64,000 nucleotides of DNA from Nissolia schottii. Lineage: Eukaryota > Streptophyta > Magnoliopsida > Fabales > Fabaceae. The stretch covers positions 215,603 through 279,602 of the forward strand of contig QANU01055992.1 in assembly GCA_003254905.1 (NCBI GenBank). Reading direction: 5' to 3'. Position numbers and translations under genes: made by a program. Of this stretch, positions 47,930-59,207 are shown in pieces (position 1 is the first letter of the stretch; each line of letters starts with the position of its first letter). Below the pieces are notes generated by a model that saw nothing but the letters and a program-made list of their open reading frames with translations, was not told the origin of the DNA and ran no database searches.

Positions 47930-48620
47930 TTTTTTTCTATGTTTTGTAATATTTTGATGTCGTGTAAAGTTGATTTATATGTGTGTTGTAATGTTTATTT
48001 TTAAGTGATGTAATGTATATTTCTTTGTAGTGTAATATTTCAGTGTGATGAAATGTTTGTTTACGAATGTTATAATGTTTATTTTTAAGTGATGTAGCGT
48101 TTGTTTATTTGTAGTGTAATATTCTAGTGTGGTAAAATGTTTGTTTGTGTGTGATATAATGTTTATTTATGAGTGAAGTAATGGTTGTTTACGTCTTCTT
48201 TTTGTGTGGTGTAATGTTTGTTCATGTGTAGTATAATATTTATTTATGTATGTTGTAATGTTTGTTTATGAGTGTTGTAATTCTTTATTTGTGGTGTAAT
48301 GTTTGTTTATGCAAGAGTTGGTGGGGGAGCATGAGAGAGAGTGCGATGTTTATTCTTTGCTATTTAATTGGTATGGGTCTCATTTTATCTTTTTTTTTTG
48401 TTTGATAATATTTGTTTATTTGTTCTTTAATTTTTGTTCATCTGTTTTGTAATGTTTATTATGAGAGAACGTAGGTGTACGCTTTTAGTGTGTGAATGGG
48501 GGCACGAAAAAGAGTGCGACAGTTACTTTTTGACTATTAATACGTCAGAGATCTTGTTTTATCTCGCTTCTGTACATGAAAATGTTTGTTCATCAATTTT
48601 ATAATATTTATTTATCTGTG
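47930..48620. repeat. Degenerate minisatellite built on TGTAATGTTTGTTTAT
   Basis: Variants of GTGTAATGTTTGTTTATG recur more than fifteen times with unit lengths of about 20-45 bp. Examples are GTTGTAATGTTTATTTTT, GTGTAATATTTCAGTG, GGTGTAATGTTTGTTC and GGTGTAATGTTTGTTTATG. The units are diverged, so the array is old. No open frame is maintained. Confidence 0.65.
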
Positions 48621-49291
48621 TTTAAAATATTTATTCATGCATATATACAAATTGGTGTAATTTTTTTTTTATTACACGCATCACTCCAAGTTGAAATCCC
48701 CCCGAGTCCAATCTTAATTTATTAACTAATATGACAACCTTTTATTAGAATTTAGAAGTAAGTTAAAACCTACACCACACGTCCAAAACAATTAAAATCC
48801 AGGGTATTTCTTTGGTTTTTCAAATTTCATTAAAACAATTGAATTAACTTTGTGAAAGCATATATTGATCCTCCATTTAAAAACTCAAATCGTTGGAATG
48901 GAAGGTCTATAGTGGGTTCTTTCTTAGAGCAGTTTCTTGACGCAAAGGCATTCTCATGGCATATATCCCTTCCCTGCAGTTGGGATCAGATTCAATTCGG
49001 GCCTATCATTTTACACTTGGATGTTATGGTTTTTTTTAAAAAAAACTTATTTATTTTTATTAAATTTTATTTGTTTATTTTATTAAATTTTATTTAATTA
49101 ATTTTCCTCCCATAAATAACTTTAATTTGCATTCTTAGATTGCGAATCGTAGCTTTGTGGACAAAGCCACATAATGAATCCCAGCAGCGAACTGCTAACA
49201 CAAGCTAGCCAAACCTTACTAATTTTTGAGCATACCCATTTCATTTGATTTGATTCTACCGTTTCTTGATAGAATTTTTTATTTATTTATT

Positions 49292-49327
<36 letters not shown>

Positions 49328-49513
49328 TTGTTGCGAAATAATAGGAAAAGTAGTAGGGATGGAAGAAAGAAATAATAGAAAAGGAAGAAATTAAGTTTTA
49401 TTCTATTGATCATTTCAATGGTGTGTTATACAATGAACACCTAAAGGTTTATTTATAACTTAAGGGTAAGAATACATAAGATCACATCAAATCTCTATAA
49501 TACACACACATAT
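48621..49513. other. Intergenic DNA with simple repeats
   Basis: No gene was found. The stretch 49276-49327 is an ATTT then ATT microsatellite. The piece 48860-49000 is less AT-rich but has no recognisable product. Confidence 0.4.
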
Positions 49514-50723
49514 TGTTAGGTCGCCAAAATTTGCGGTATGGTTAGAAGGGAATTTTTTACTAAAAGTCGGCATCGAGAAGGAGTAGTGGTGACGCGTGAC
49601 ATTGGCAACATGAATATTAGTAGCAATTGGCGATAGAAAAGTCGTCTAATCTCACTAAAATATGGGTCGCGACAGAAGACTTCTCGTGACAATAGTTAAT
49701 TGGAGACAGAAAAGTTGCCAAAGGTTTACTAAGAAAGTGATCACGAGGGAATACTTGTCACGACAAGAACCAAGTGGCGACAGAAGTCAAGGTGACTTAG
49801 GGGTCACTAGTTAAGGAAGACGTTGACACAATAGTTCGACGATCAAGGCAAGACGGTCGCAAAGATGATAGTTCATAGAAGAACGGTCATGATCACATCT
49901 TGATAGTGGGCTTACGTAAGGCAAACATTGCGACTCATTTCAAGACTTGGCGGAAAATCGTGTTGTCAAGTCAGTCGTATGGAGGGAACGGTTAACAAAT
50001 TTAAACACGAGATAACCTCCCATCTGACATGGCCATGAGGGAAAGTAACCTCCCAACTTCAGAGAAGTGGCACAACCGCTAAGGAATGTGATGAAGGAAA
50101 CCACTACATGTCGTGTCACACATGCAAGCATAACTAGCCTGAGTTATGCAGGCCACGACGGATCAAAGTGATAATCGTCGAAGTGTTGGGAGAAGACGGT
50201 TAACAACAGTTAAGAGCCCTGAAACTCTATAAATAAAGGGCTCCTGGGCTAAACTCGAGGTGGTTCACTAACACTCCTACTGACTCACGTAAGTCCCCTA
50301 GCCAGCAATCAGCAGTCTCACGAAAGCTTAGCGTACGCCACCACATTTTTCTTTTCACTTTATTTCCCTAATTTCTTAGCAGTAGTTCATAGATCGTAGC
50401 TTTTCTCCTAACCTTGACACTCTTTTCCCCCCTTTCTACACTGTAATCTGCACAGAAATCCTTCGTCCTCGACAAGGATACTTTGTAATCAAAATCACCA
50501 TCCGGTGATCATTAATATATATATATATATATTTGCATTTCCTTTTTTCACTTCCCACTCTTTTCTCAATTGCTAATTCATGCCCCTGTTCTTCACCAAG
50601 AACGCCTCAATTGCTTGTCCCCTTTAAACAATCTTTTGCATTTATGCCGAAAGGTTACTCGAAATTATTTCGCGTGAAACATATATATAATTAGATATTA
50701 TTGAATTAGGATAAAGACATCCA
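49514..50723 (+). repeat. Probable solo LTR of an unidentified LTR retrotransposon
   Basis: It begins TGTTAGGTCGCC and has a TATA box (CTCTATAAATAAAGG, near 50225). An end at ATCCA (50723) gives flanking CATAT repeats (49509-49513 and 50724-50728) that could be the target duplication. No internal region was recognised. The right end is uncertain, since TA-rich DNA makes chance matches likely. Confidence 0.45.
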
Positions 50724-50734
50724 CATATAATAAT

Positions 50735-52130
50735 ATTTTACAACACTCCGCCTGTGATGTTCATCATGGATATGCCTCGTTAAAACCTTACTAAGAAAAA
50801 CTTATTGGAAAAAAAGATTCTTAGTAAAGGAAAAAGAATACATTTCCTCAAAATGGGAACTATCTCATTAAAAACCTTATCAAGAAAAATCCAATGAGAT
50901 AAAAAACTTGATTAACGAAAAAAATAGCAAAGTCTCTCTCCCTCTTAGAAACATTATTTCAAGTCTCAGACTTGTTGCATTCTGGTTCTGGTATATTGAC
51001 TTCTCAAATGTTGAAATTGGTGGTACTTTGAGAATATACCAAATCGTCACTTGAACAAATTCGTTGAACATGTATTTCATTGCTTTGTTGAAAATCGTGT
51101 GTAAAAAGAGTTATGTTGAAATATGTTACATTTTGTCTTATTCAAAGTATTATTCCATCGGCTCATGTATTGTAGATATTTTTGCACAATTTGACAAAGT
51201 AGCAACTATAGTCTGTTTTGTGGATCTCCATGATGTGGTTGATCGTACTTACACATAAAAAAAATAATCTCTTTTGAGATCTATCAAAACAGAAGAAAAT
51301 CAATATCTTGTATCTACATAGCAAAAAGATGTGATTTTGATTTATATTAATAAAATAAATCATCAGGGATATCAATAAATGTTTAACACAATTCCAATGT
51401 GTCGATAGGAATAAAATCAACAGACTTATAATGAAAGTTATATCCAATAGTATATTATTAACGAGATACATTGGTGCTCTAATTTCATTAAGATGTGGTA
51501 AATTGAAACCAATAAATTCTTTGTCATTTTCATAAGATTCAAATGGATATTTATTTACACCAACCAATCTCATAACCATGGAGATACTCAATGGATGTGC
51601 GTAATCCATTTAAAATTATTTTAGAATCTTTTCAGTATAAGTTTACAGATAGAAAAATATTTTATTTGTCAAATGTTTTGTGTAAGCTAAGACAAAATTT
51701 TGCCTTATCAAGATAGTTCTTGAAATAATTTGCATATTTTGGAATCTCTTCCGAAGATTCAATGAAGCTTAAATCATCAACTTATACCGTGATTATAATA
51801 ATTTAGGTCCAAACCCTATTATAAAGATACATGAGCAAACGAGATCATTTTATTTTTATATTCATATTTCAATAAGTATTGACTTAGGCAATTATATTAT
51901 ATAGGTTTAGGCGATTATATTATATAGGTCGTGGTTATTGTAATCCATATAAGGATTGATAAAGCCTTAATGTACAAATATTTCCTAGAATTTTTATATG
52001 TTTCAACCATTTAAAACCTTCAGGGACTTTTATGAAAATTTTGTTAGCTAGTGTGACATATAAATAGGCTTATAGACGCATGTATAATTTCTTTATTAAC
52101 TGAAAAAATAAAATTATGGAGGGCTAGTTC
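50735..52130 (-). mobile_element. Ty1/copia pol fragment (reverse transcriptase end to RNase H)
   Basis: On the minus strand, LVGVNKYPFESYENDKEF, APMYLVNNILLDITF and THWNCVKHLL match the segment joining reverse transcriptase and RNase H in copia elements. Nearer the left end, GGATATGCCTCGTTAAAACC matches sequence usually seen just inside copia 3' ends. It is broken, and no LTR could be paired with it. Confidence 0.65.
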
Positions 52131-54190
52131 TTATGTTGGATAAAATCTTAATTTGAGTTGCGATTGTGATTCTATTAAGTAAAATTACATTCTACTGATA
52201 CAATGTTATAGCTAGTAATTCAACCATCAATGAGAACTGAACTTTTCAAGAATGATGAAAACAACCATCAATCTGTAGAGCTCCTTACACAAGTAATTCT
52301 AATCAATTGTTCAAAGTTCTGCTTGTAACCATAATCCAATAACAAGCCCCCTTGTTTATTGTTCAAGATTGAGCAAAGTTCTTCCTTGAGAGACGAACTG
52401 AGTTAGCCCCCTGTACTACCTTTCGATATGGGGAAAACTTAGTTTTATAAATTTAATTTGACACCGCATTAAAATCAAACAATGTTTTGGTGCGTGTTCA
52501 ATTTCCTTACCCCACACACACACATTGTTTGCACATTTGGGTTGTCTAGTTTTCTTATAGATTGAATGTTAGCCATTTTTGGGTTTAAATTGAGAGCATT
52601 GATGAGGGGTGTATGCCCCAAGTTACATGATAATTTGCACTTGCAATATGAACAAAAAAAAAGTTTTTACCGCTTTTGTAGTTTAGTATTTTGAGTCGGC
52701 TTAAGTGCCTCCCCCAGTTTCGTAACTTTGTAGGGAATATTTATAGTGTCGTTGCAACAAAAATATTTCCCTTTTTGGTTAGCTCAAATTAGATAGCTTT
52801 TTTCTTTTCTTTTTCTTTTTTCTTTGGTTAGGGACAAGAAAAAATCTCAAGTTGGGAGTTATGATAACTCTTTAATTTAAGTATTTTATCTGTGTGTTTC
52901 CTAAGTATTTTAATAGGTTTTAAGTCATTATAGTTATATATAGGCTTAAATTAGGACATTTTAACATTATTTAGATTTTATCACTTTTATCCTTTTTTTT
53001 AAGTTGTAGATAAATAATTGTTAAGATGATAAACATTTGAAAAAGGAACAAATCAAATAAAATTTAGATCAAGTTTGGAGCAAGAAAAGGAATACAAAAG
53101 ATAAGTAAAGAAGAAATCTGCAAAGATTCACCTAACTCTGGGCGCCATAGCACTACACCAACGCAATAACGCCAGCCTATGTGGACCAAGGCGCCATGAC
53201 GCTCACACAATGCTATGGGACCATAATCCATGTCATTGTTCCTATTTATACCTATCCATATTAGATTTGAATTTTTTTTTTTCCAAATTCACAAGAGGAT
53301 TACTAGAGTTTCGAAGGAGGCAAACCTAGTGGGGATAACCAGGGGCTAGATTGTCATCGTCGTCGTCGGGGTGTTACACGAGAGCTCCACACCCCATACT
53401 CGTCCTCTATCATTGTTTGTCACATATGGTGTTATCTCTTATGTCTCCCATTTCTTTTCTTGTGTTTCTTCTTCTCTTTTATGTATTAAGTCCCTTGCTA
53501 AGACAATAATGTAACCTCTTTGCGACAATGCTATTTTAATTCATATGACTGTTAACGTTTCTATATTCATGTGCTTCATTACAATTGATTAACTAGTCAT
53601 TACTTGATTTATTGATATCTTGCTTGATAACTTGAGAGAGGGATTGCGAGAGTGCTTCATATGTATAAAAACCATAGGTTGAACCAAAATTTGAGAGGAA
53701 TAAATGTGACCTATGTGGTCTTGTAAGGGGTAGACAGTACAATGTTCATGCTTTGAATAGGTTTACACCTCGTTACGAGACTAGGGAACAAATCTAAGAT
53801 AAGAGGGTTGTTTGACCTTGAGAGAGGCTAACAACTAGTGACCCTGACCATTAATTACCTCAATAGTTGACTATTTAATACTTATATTAGGATAGTTGTG
53901 AGTTTGTCTATAAATCCCGAGTCTAGAAGTAGGTGAGTCATTAACCTTAGTGTTCTTCCAATCTCTTACTTTTCTTATCTTTTGTTTAATTGTTTATTTT
54001 ATCCTTGTTGCTATATCTTCATCCTCTTCTCCATCAGTTCAATTTAGTAATTTATTAATTAAAATTAAACTTGTAATATTATCTTCTTGGGTTCAACAAC
54101 TCGAGAATTTATACTCACTATTACTTATACGAACTAGTACACTTGCTGGTGTTGCAAAATTCGCATCATTTTCCAAGTAAGATTCCTTGA
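52131..54190 (+). repeat. Non-coding repeat block resembling an Athila/Calypso-type LTR
   Basis: There is no coding sequence. Wording such as TTATACTCACTATTACTTAT, ACGAACTAGTACACTTGC and TTGATAACTTGAGAGAGGG is reminiscent of the ends and leaders of Athila-lineage gypsy elements in legumes. This is recollection of style, not an alignment. Limits and family are tentative. Confidence 0.3.
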
Positions 54191-54204
54191 CAAGTTCATT
54201 TAGA

Positions 54205-54690
54205 TGATTTAGGCTTGGTTTGGTAAAGTTATGACTTTTTGAGAGTTGTTGAACTCTTAGACTCTCTAAAAGCTACTCTAAAAAAGTTATAGTAATATTA
54301 TTTGGTAAAAAGATGTAGAAGTAGCACTAATAAATAGAAGTTACAATTGTGCTATTTGATAAATATATTATAAAGTTTCTCTTTGTATATAAAATTACTA
54401 TAATCAACATAAATATTAAAGAAGGTAATGATAACTAATAAAGTTTAAGACTTTAAGGTATTATTATTATCATTGTTATTATTATTTTATTATTTTATTG
54501 ATTGGAGAGCACAAAATAGTTTTGAAAAGCTATTCATGTGAGCTTCTAAGAGCACCTCTGATTTTTAAAAGCCAACAACAAAAACACTTCAAATTTTCGT
54601 TTACTAAACACAAAAAATTAACCTATGCCTTTTGAGAGCAAAATCACTTTTTCAAAAGGTTTTATCACATCAATCCTTAGTAATACACTG
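54205..54690. mobile_element. Possible hAT-type MITE
   Basis: The block starts near GCTTGGTTTGGTAAAGTTATG and ends with TTTACTAAACACAAAAAATTA and AGCAAAATCACTTTTTC, with an AT-rich, non-coding interior. The TTTGGTAAA/TTTACTAAA pairing suggests loosely conserved inverted ends. Boundaries were not confirmed. Confidence 0.35.
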
Positions 54691-55151
54691 GATTCCATTT
54701 ATTAAAAAATATTTTAAATTAATATTTTAAAATATTTTTCAAGTTATTAATTTTGCTTTATATATAGAGAGAGATTCTAGAAGCACTTTTTTTTTAATGA
54801 TTGAACAAATTCTTTATAATTCCGATTTTCATTTCCACAAACACAAAAGTTTTAGTATGAAAAGAAGGCACACTTCGAATTTTTATTTTTCTTAAATGCT
54901 TTATTTTGACAAGGAAAAACGAAAAATACTTAAAATACACTATAGGATATAAAAAAGAAAAGCGGCTTTACAGGGAAACTAGGAAGCACAGATATATACT
55001 TCGTGAGACTACCTGATCCGTGTGTATGACACATTGTAGATTACACGAAGACACTAGTCAAATACATGTGTCTAAAAATTTTTAAATAAAAAAGTTTATC
55101 TTTGATTGTGTCCAGACATGTTCGAGCTATGAAAAATTTTGGGACTGTGCC
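54691..55151. other. AT-rich spacer, no gene recognised
   Basis: Only short chance frames occur on both strands. Confidence 0.4.
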
Positions 55152-55553
55152 TATTAGAATATATAGTTGCTAATTGTAATAGTTAGGATTAGCTAATGGT
55201 TTGTATTTGCTCTTATCTTGGGTGGTTAAGCGTTGAGATTCAGCTTCTGCTCTTGATAATTGAGTTTTGTTTGCTTCTGCCGAGTGGGTGGTTAACCGGT
55301 TCTCGTGTTGGGACCATTTGCAACCGGTGCCGTTGAGACGTTGGAGGAAGGTCGAAGGGGCTTCAGTGAAAGTCGAAGACAAGAAGGTCGAAGGGGCTTC
55401 AGTGGAAGTCGAAGACTTCCAGGAACTAGGAACTTCGGTGGTTGCTGTTGATTTTCAATCATTTTCTTAGCATTGTATTGATCTTTGCTTTTTCTTTGTA
55501 TCGTTGTTTCCAAGCTGGACATGTTAGTGCACATGGTCCAGCTTGCGGGGGGG

Positions 55554-55756
55554 TATTAGAATATATAGTTGCTAATTGTAATAGTTAGGATTAGCTAATG
55601 GTTTAGCTAATTAGTTAGTAGTTGTTAGTGGTTATGAGGAGCCTATATATAGGCTTGCTCTACTTGTAGTTACAAACTTTCTCATTCTATCAATTTCACT
55701 TTGCATATTCAGTTTCATTTTCTCTCTTTTCTCTCCTGGTACCATGGATTTCAACA
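55554..55756 (+). repeat. Copia-type LTR with both a polypurine tract before it and a primer-binding site after it
   Basis: It starts TATTAGAATATATAG directly after a G-run and ends TTTCAACA directly before TGGTATCAGAGCC. An LTR normally has only one of these neighbours. Having both suggests tandem elements sharing one LTR, or a recombination product. Confidence 0.65.
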
Positions 55757-55984
55757 TGGTATCAGAGCCATGGCATCCGCCTTGAAGCTTCCGCACCTCA
55801 TTTTTTTCTTTTCGTTTTCTCAGTTTTTTTCTTGCATTTTCCCGCTTCCCAAACACCTTTACCATCTCAGATTTCACTTTCTTTGCTTTATTCTTCAATT
55901 TTCTTTCATTTTCTCGGAAAAAAAACACAAGCAAAATCTCTCTCTCTTTTCCGTTTAATCTTTCCCTTTCTTTCTCCAACTCCT

Positions 55985-56412
55985 TCACCATGCTCTTCGG
56001 TACCGGTTTCTTGAACCACATCGATTCCATGATTTGGAGATTGTGATTCTGGAGTTAGGGTTTGGATCGAGGAGCTTCGTGATTAGACTCCTAGCTTCCG
56101 ACGAAAACCACGGCGGACACTTGAAATCGCCTCTGTAGATCTTCTTGTACATGGTGACGAGGTCATCGTCCTGGAAAGGCAAGAACCCTGCAAGGATCAC
56201 GAAGAGGATGACGCCGCAGGACCATATGTCCTCCTTGGCACCGTTGTATCCCTTCTTCGCGATGACCTCTTGCGATACGTACGCCGGAGTGCCGTACGTG
56301 GTGTGGAGAAGGCTGTCCTGGGGGAGGTGCTCGGAGAACGTGCAGAGGCCGAAGTTGGAGACCTTGAGGTCGCCGCGATCGTCGAGGAAGAGATTCTCCA
56401 GCTTGAGGTCGC
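55985..56412 (-). pseudogene. Captured CIPK (SnRK3) kinase-domain fragment
   Basis: On the minus strand, about 140 residues match the C-lobe of a CBL-interacting protein kinase. Visible pieces are [87 protein letters not shown] and [27 protein letters not shown] lies just beyond, in another frame. The N-lobe with its ATP site, the NAF/FISL motif and the regulatory tail are absent, and the catalytic and activation motifs are altered, so no active kinase is expected. It is GC-rich relative to its surroundings. It lies antisense behind a copia LTR and primer-binding site, which fits gene capture by a retroelement. A processed or ectopic gene fragment hit by an LTR is the alternative. Confidence 0.8.
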
Positions 56413-56515
56413 GGTCACACTCTCTCAGCAGCGACGTCGCCGTTGTGCGGTCGCACGCCGCCACGTGGGGCCGCATCACCATCGTCCATTTCGCGTCCGC
56501 CACGGAGCTACGCGA

Positions 56516-57255
56516 CTAGTTTCTGGAGATCTGTCATTTGGTTCTAGATCTGGCTCCTCTCCATTTCTTTGATCTGTTCACTGCCGATCGACGTCGGCAA
56601 GCTCGCCGCCGCAGTTGCTGTCTGCAATGCCTCCACGACTGTGGATTCCGTTTTGCTCGCGTCTGTGCTGAATCGACGATGATTTTTCCGCACTCTGCAA
56701 CGCGGTGCAGCGATTCGAGGTCCGATTACATTCTTTTTCAAGATCCGCATAGTTCCTGCCGTTGTTGTTGCTGCTGCTGTTGTTTGCTCCGTTCATGGCT
56801 GAGTTTCTTCAACTGCTGTAGATTATTCAATCTTGCTGGATCGTTCATGTTTGAGACTTAGTTTGGATATGAGCTCCTTGTTGATGGAGTTTCCTACTTC
56901 TTGTTGATGACGCACACAAGGTGTTTGACAAATTGTCTCAATAGATGATGGTAACATTTCCTTTGTGTGGACATAGTTTGGTTCAGATTCTGATTTCTTG
57001 CCGTGGCGATTTTGCTTTTGAACATGTCTCTGATTTGAATAATCTGTTGTGATTCAAGCATTGGATGGTGAAATGCTGTTGGTAAACATCATGGAGATGT
57101 TTTTGGTGTTATTGGATTCTTGTGGACAATTTAGGTGTGCTTCAAACTTTAGATGGTGGCTTTGGTTTCTGGCTTTGATTCCGCTTTGTTAGCCTACAAA
57201 TTTTCAGACTTTGTTAGCCTTGTGTGGCTTTGATTCTGATTTGATTAGCCTTATG
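56516..57255. other. Mixed-composition DNA after the CIPK fragment, origin unknown
   Basis: The stretch 56516-56800 is GC-rich like the CIPK piece and may be a second captured fragment. A minus-strand frame contains DASKTESTVVEALQTATAAA, which I do not recognise. The stretch 56860-57250 is T/G-rich with no supported gene. It ends near an unresolved base (N at 57256). Confidence 0.3.
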
Positions 57256-57256
57256 N

Positions 57257-58260
57257 TAATTCTTTCTAGAAGTCTTAATATTCCATATTGTCCTTTTTTG
57301 CTTATTAACTTAAGAGAGGAAAGGCTGCCAACTCCCAAATCTCACACAAGATAACTTAGTTGAGTAAATAATCTCAAACAAAAAAGTTAACGAAAAAAAT
57401 AACTGCCAATGCGAAACCTTGTTTCACACCCTATTAACATTAACCTCTACTCACTCTGCCTCTACCTACGAGTTTTAAACATTATAACCCGCACTTGTCT
57501 CGTGGGTACCCACTCAGCCTTGTTTTTTGAACACTTATTGAAATACTATAAAATTCAATCCACATATAAATTAACATAATCATATAATAAAGTATTACAA
57601 ATGTCAATACTCAACATTGATTAAATATAGAAAGATCCAATAGCAATAAAATAACAAGTAAATAACAATCAAATTTCTAATAAGTCACAAAGAAATATCT
57701 AAGATACATATAAGTTTCAAATAAGTTCTAAGTACAATGAAATCACTTCTTGTCTCTTGTGCAGCTTCCCAACTTTCGAAACTATCATTCTTCATTATCT
57801 GTGTCAGTGGCTAGTGGCACGATGCAGCGAGAGAGAAATGAGCGAAAGAGAGAAAGACTAGTAAAAGAGGAGGAAGATGAGAGGAGCCCATCCCGTTGGT
57901 GGCTGGCAACACGACACTGCAAGAAAGATATGAGACTCTTGAAAGAGAGGCGCATAGAGAAAGAGACAAATTTGTGACTAGGAATTGCTCTTTGCAACTG
58001 TTGAGTTTTTACTAATTAGGATTAACTAAGTCTTATATAATTTTTTTATTATATATATATATATATATTCATATTAATATATTTTTATAATATATAATAT
58101 ATATGGTGCGGGGCGGGTAGGAGCGGGTTCACCCTCTATCCTACCCCCACAAACAAAATTCATCCCGCATCTACCCATCCCACTCTAGGGTGAGTTTTAA
58201 ATCCGTTTCGAACAAGTTGAGTAGGATGGGTACCCTGTAGTTAAGGTTCATGTTGTTATT
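57257..58260. repeat. AT-rich block, possibly a small DNA-transposon derivative
   Basis: Near 58100-58240 there are GGGGCGGGTAGGAGCGGG, then TACCCATCCCAC and GATGGGTACCC, and near 57510 GTGGGTACCCAC. These GGGTA/TACCC words at both sides suggest the common TAGGGATGGCAA-type non-autonomous element, but ends and target duplication are not resolved. The Lys/Arg/Glu-rich open frame at 57750-57977 comes from a purine-rich tract. A TA microsatellite is at 58050-58068. Confidence 0.3.
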
Positions 58261-59110
58261 CCTAGTGTGAACTGCTGCTTGACCGAAAGCAGAAAGTTCC
58301 TTTATTTCTTCCGTTACAGAGCAACAGATATCATAGGCGCCACGGGAGTTCACGTTTTTGTGTAGAACTGAGAACAAGGGACTAGTACACCCTTTTCTTT
58401 TTTATTATTTTTGAATTACAAGCGAAAAGGACCTCTCTTAAGAAAAAATAAAATAAAATTAAACAACAATGTAGAAAAGGAAAAATATGGGAATAAAGTT
58501 TATCATGTCAATTTTTTAAGTCCTACGATCATATTTAATCTCTCATCATTCATTTTTTTTAATTGGTCATGTAATGTATAAATTTCTCATTCTTAACTAA
58601 TAATAAAAGATTAAACATAGTATTATTAGGCTAAAAGTTGGCATGAAAAGATTCATTTTGGTAAGAAAAATAAAAATGTTATTTACACACATTTTGGCGT
58701 AGAGCCATGGTGACACATATTTATTTATCGTTGAATGAAATTATTTTAAAGTATAAACTTCGTTAAAATCTTACCTTATAATAAATGAATATGTATCAAT
58801 GTACATTAAAACGAGTACAAACAAGATATATATATTTTTTTGTTAAATGAGAAATGAGAGGATAATAACACATTTGAAAAAAAGCATGGAATCCACTATT
58901 ATACAAACCTACAATAATAAACCACATAATTTTGTAAGTGGGATTATTACAATCAGTTGTTGCCATAAGATAACTCTTTCCGAATACACACAAATCTCCC
59001 CTCCAAAGTCAATAAGGAATCAAGGATCTTCATTCGTAAATGAGTTTATCCTTCCTCTTTTTGCCCCCACCGCTTGGTAAACGCACACTCAATACCCACA
59101 TTGATGACAG
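58261..59110. other. AT-rich upstream region of the NAC gene
   Basis: No gene was recognised on either strand. The last 100 bp rise in C content towards the promoter of the NAC gene. Confidence 0.4.
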
Positions 59111-59114
59111 TGCA

Positions 59115-59124
59115 TCTATAAATT
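59115..59124 (+). promoter_or_regulatory. TATA box of the NAC gene
   Basis: CTATAAATTG lies about 90 bp before the start codon. With a usual spacing of about 30 bp the transcript would begin near 59150, giving a short leader with a CT-rich stretch. Confidence 0.55.
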
Positions 59125-59207
59125 GAGCCACCCCTGCCACCTTCCCCCTGCCCTCCTCACTCCTCATCCTCACAACAAAACACCCCCCCCTCCTCTCTCT
59201 CTCTGAG

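Larger units (their letters stand above)
55152..56515 (+). mobile_element. Non-autonomous copia-type element region with captured host DNA
   Basis: A 51-bp LTR start (55152-55202) recurs at 55554-55604. Between them lies about 350 bp ending in a polypurine tract (TTGCGGGGGGG) and holding a 36-bp tandem pair near 55350-55421. An LTR of 203 bp follows (55554-55756), with the TATA stretch CCTATATATAGGC. The tRNA-Met primer-binding site TGGTATCAGAGCC (55757-55769) and a pyrimidine-rich leader come next, then the antisense kinase fragment at 55985-56412. No retroelement protein was recognised. The right-hand LTR was not found, so the end is arbitrary. Confidence 0.55.

Noticed and set aside
55632-56030. 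Minus-strand Lys/Glu-rich frame of 132 codons
   Set aside because: Most of it is the reverse of a pyrimidine-rich retroelement leader. Only its first dozen residues belong to the CIPK fragment.
57750-57977. Arg/Glu/Lys-rich frame of 75 codons
   Set aside because: It arises from a GA-rich tract. There is no domain, no conserved look and no splice context.
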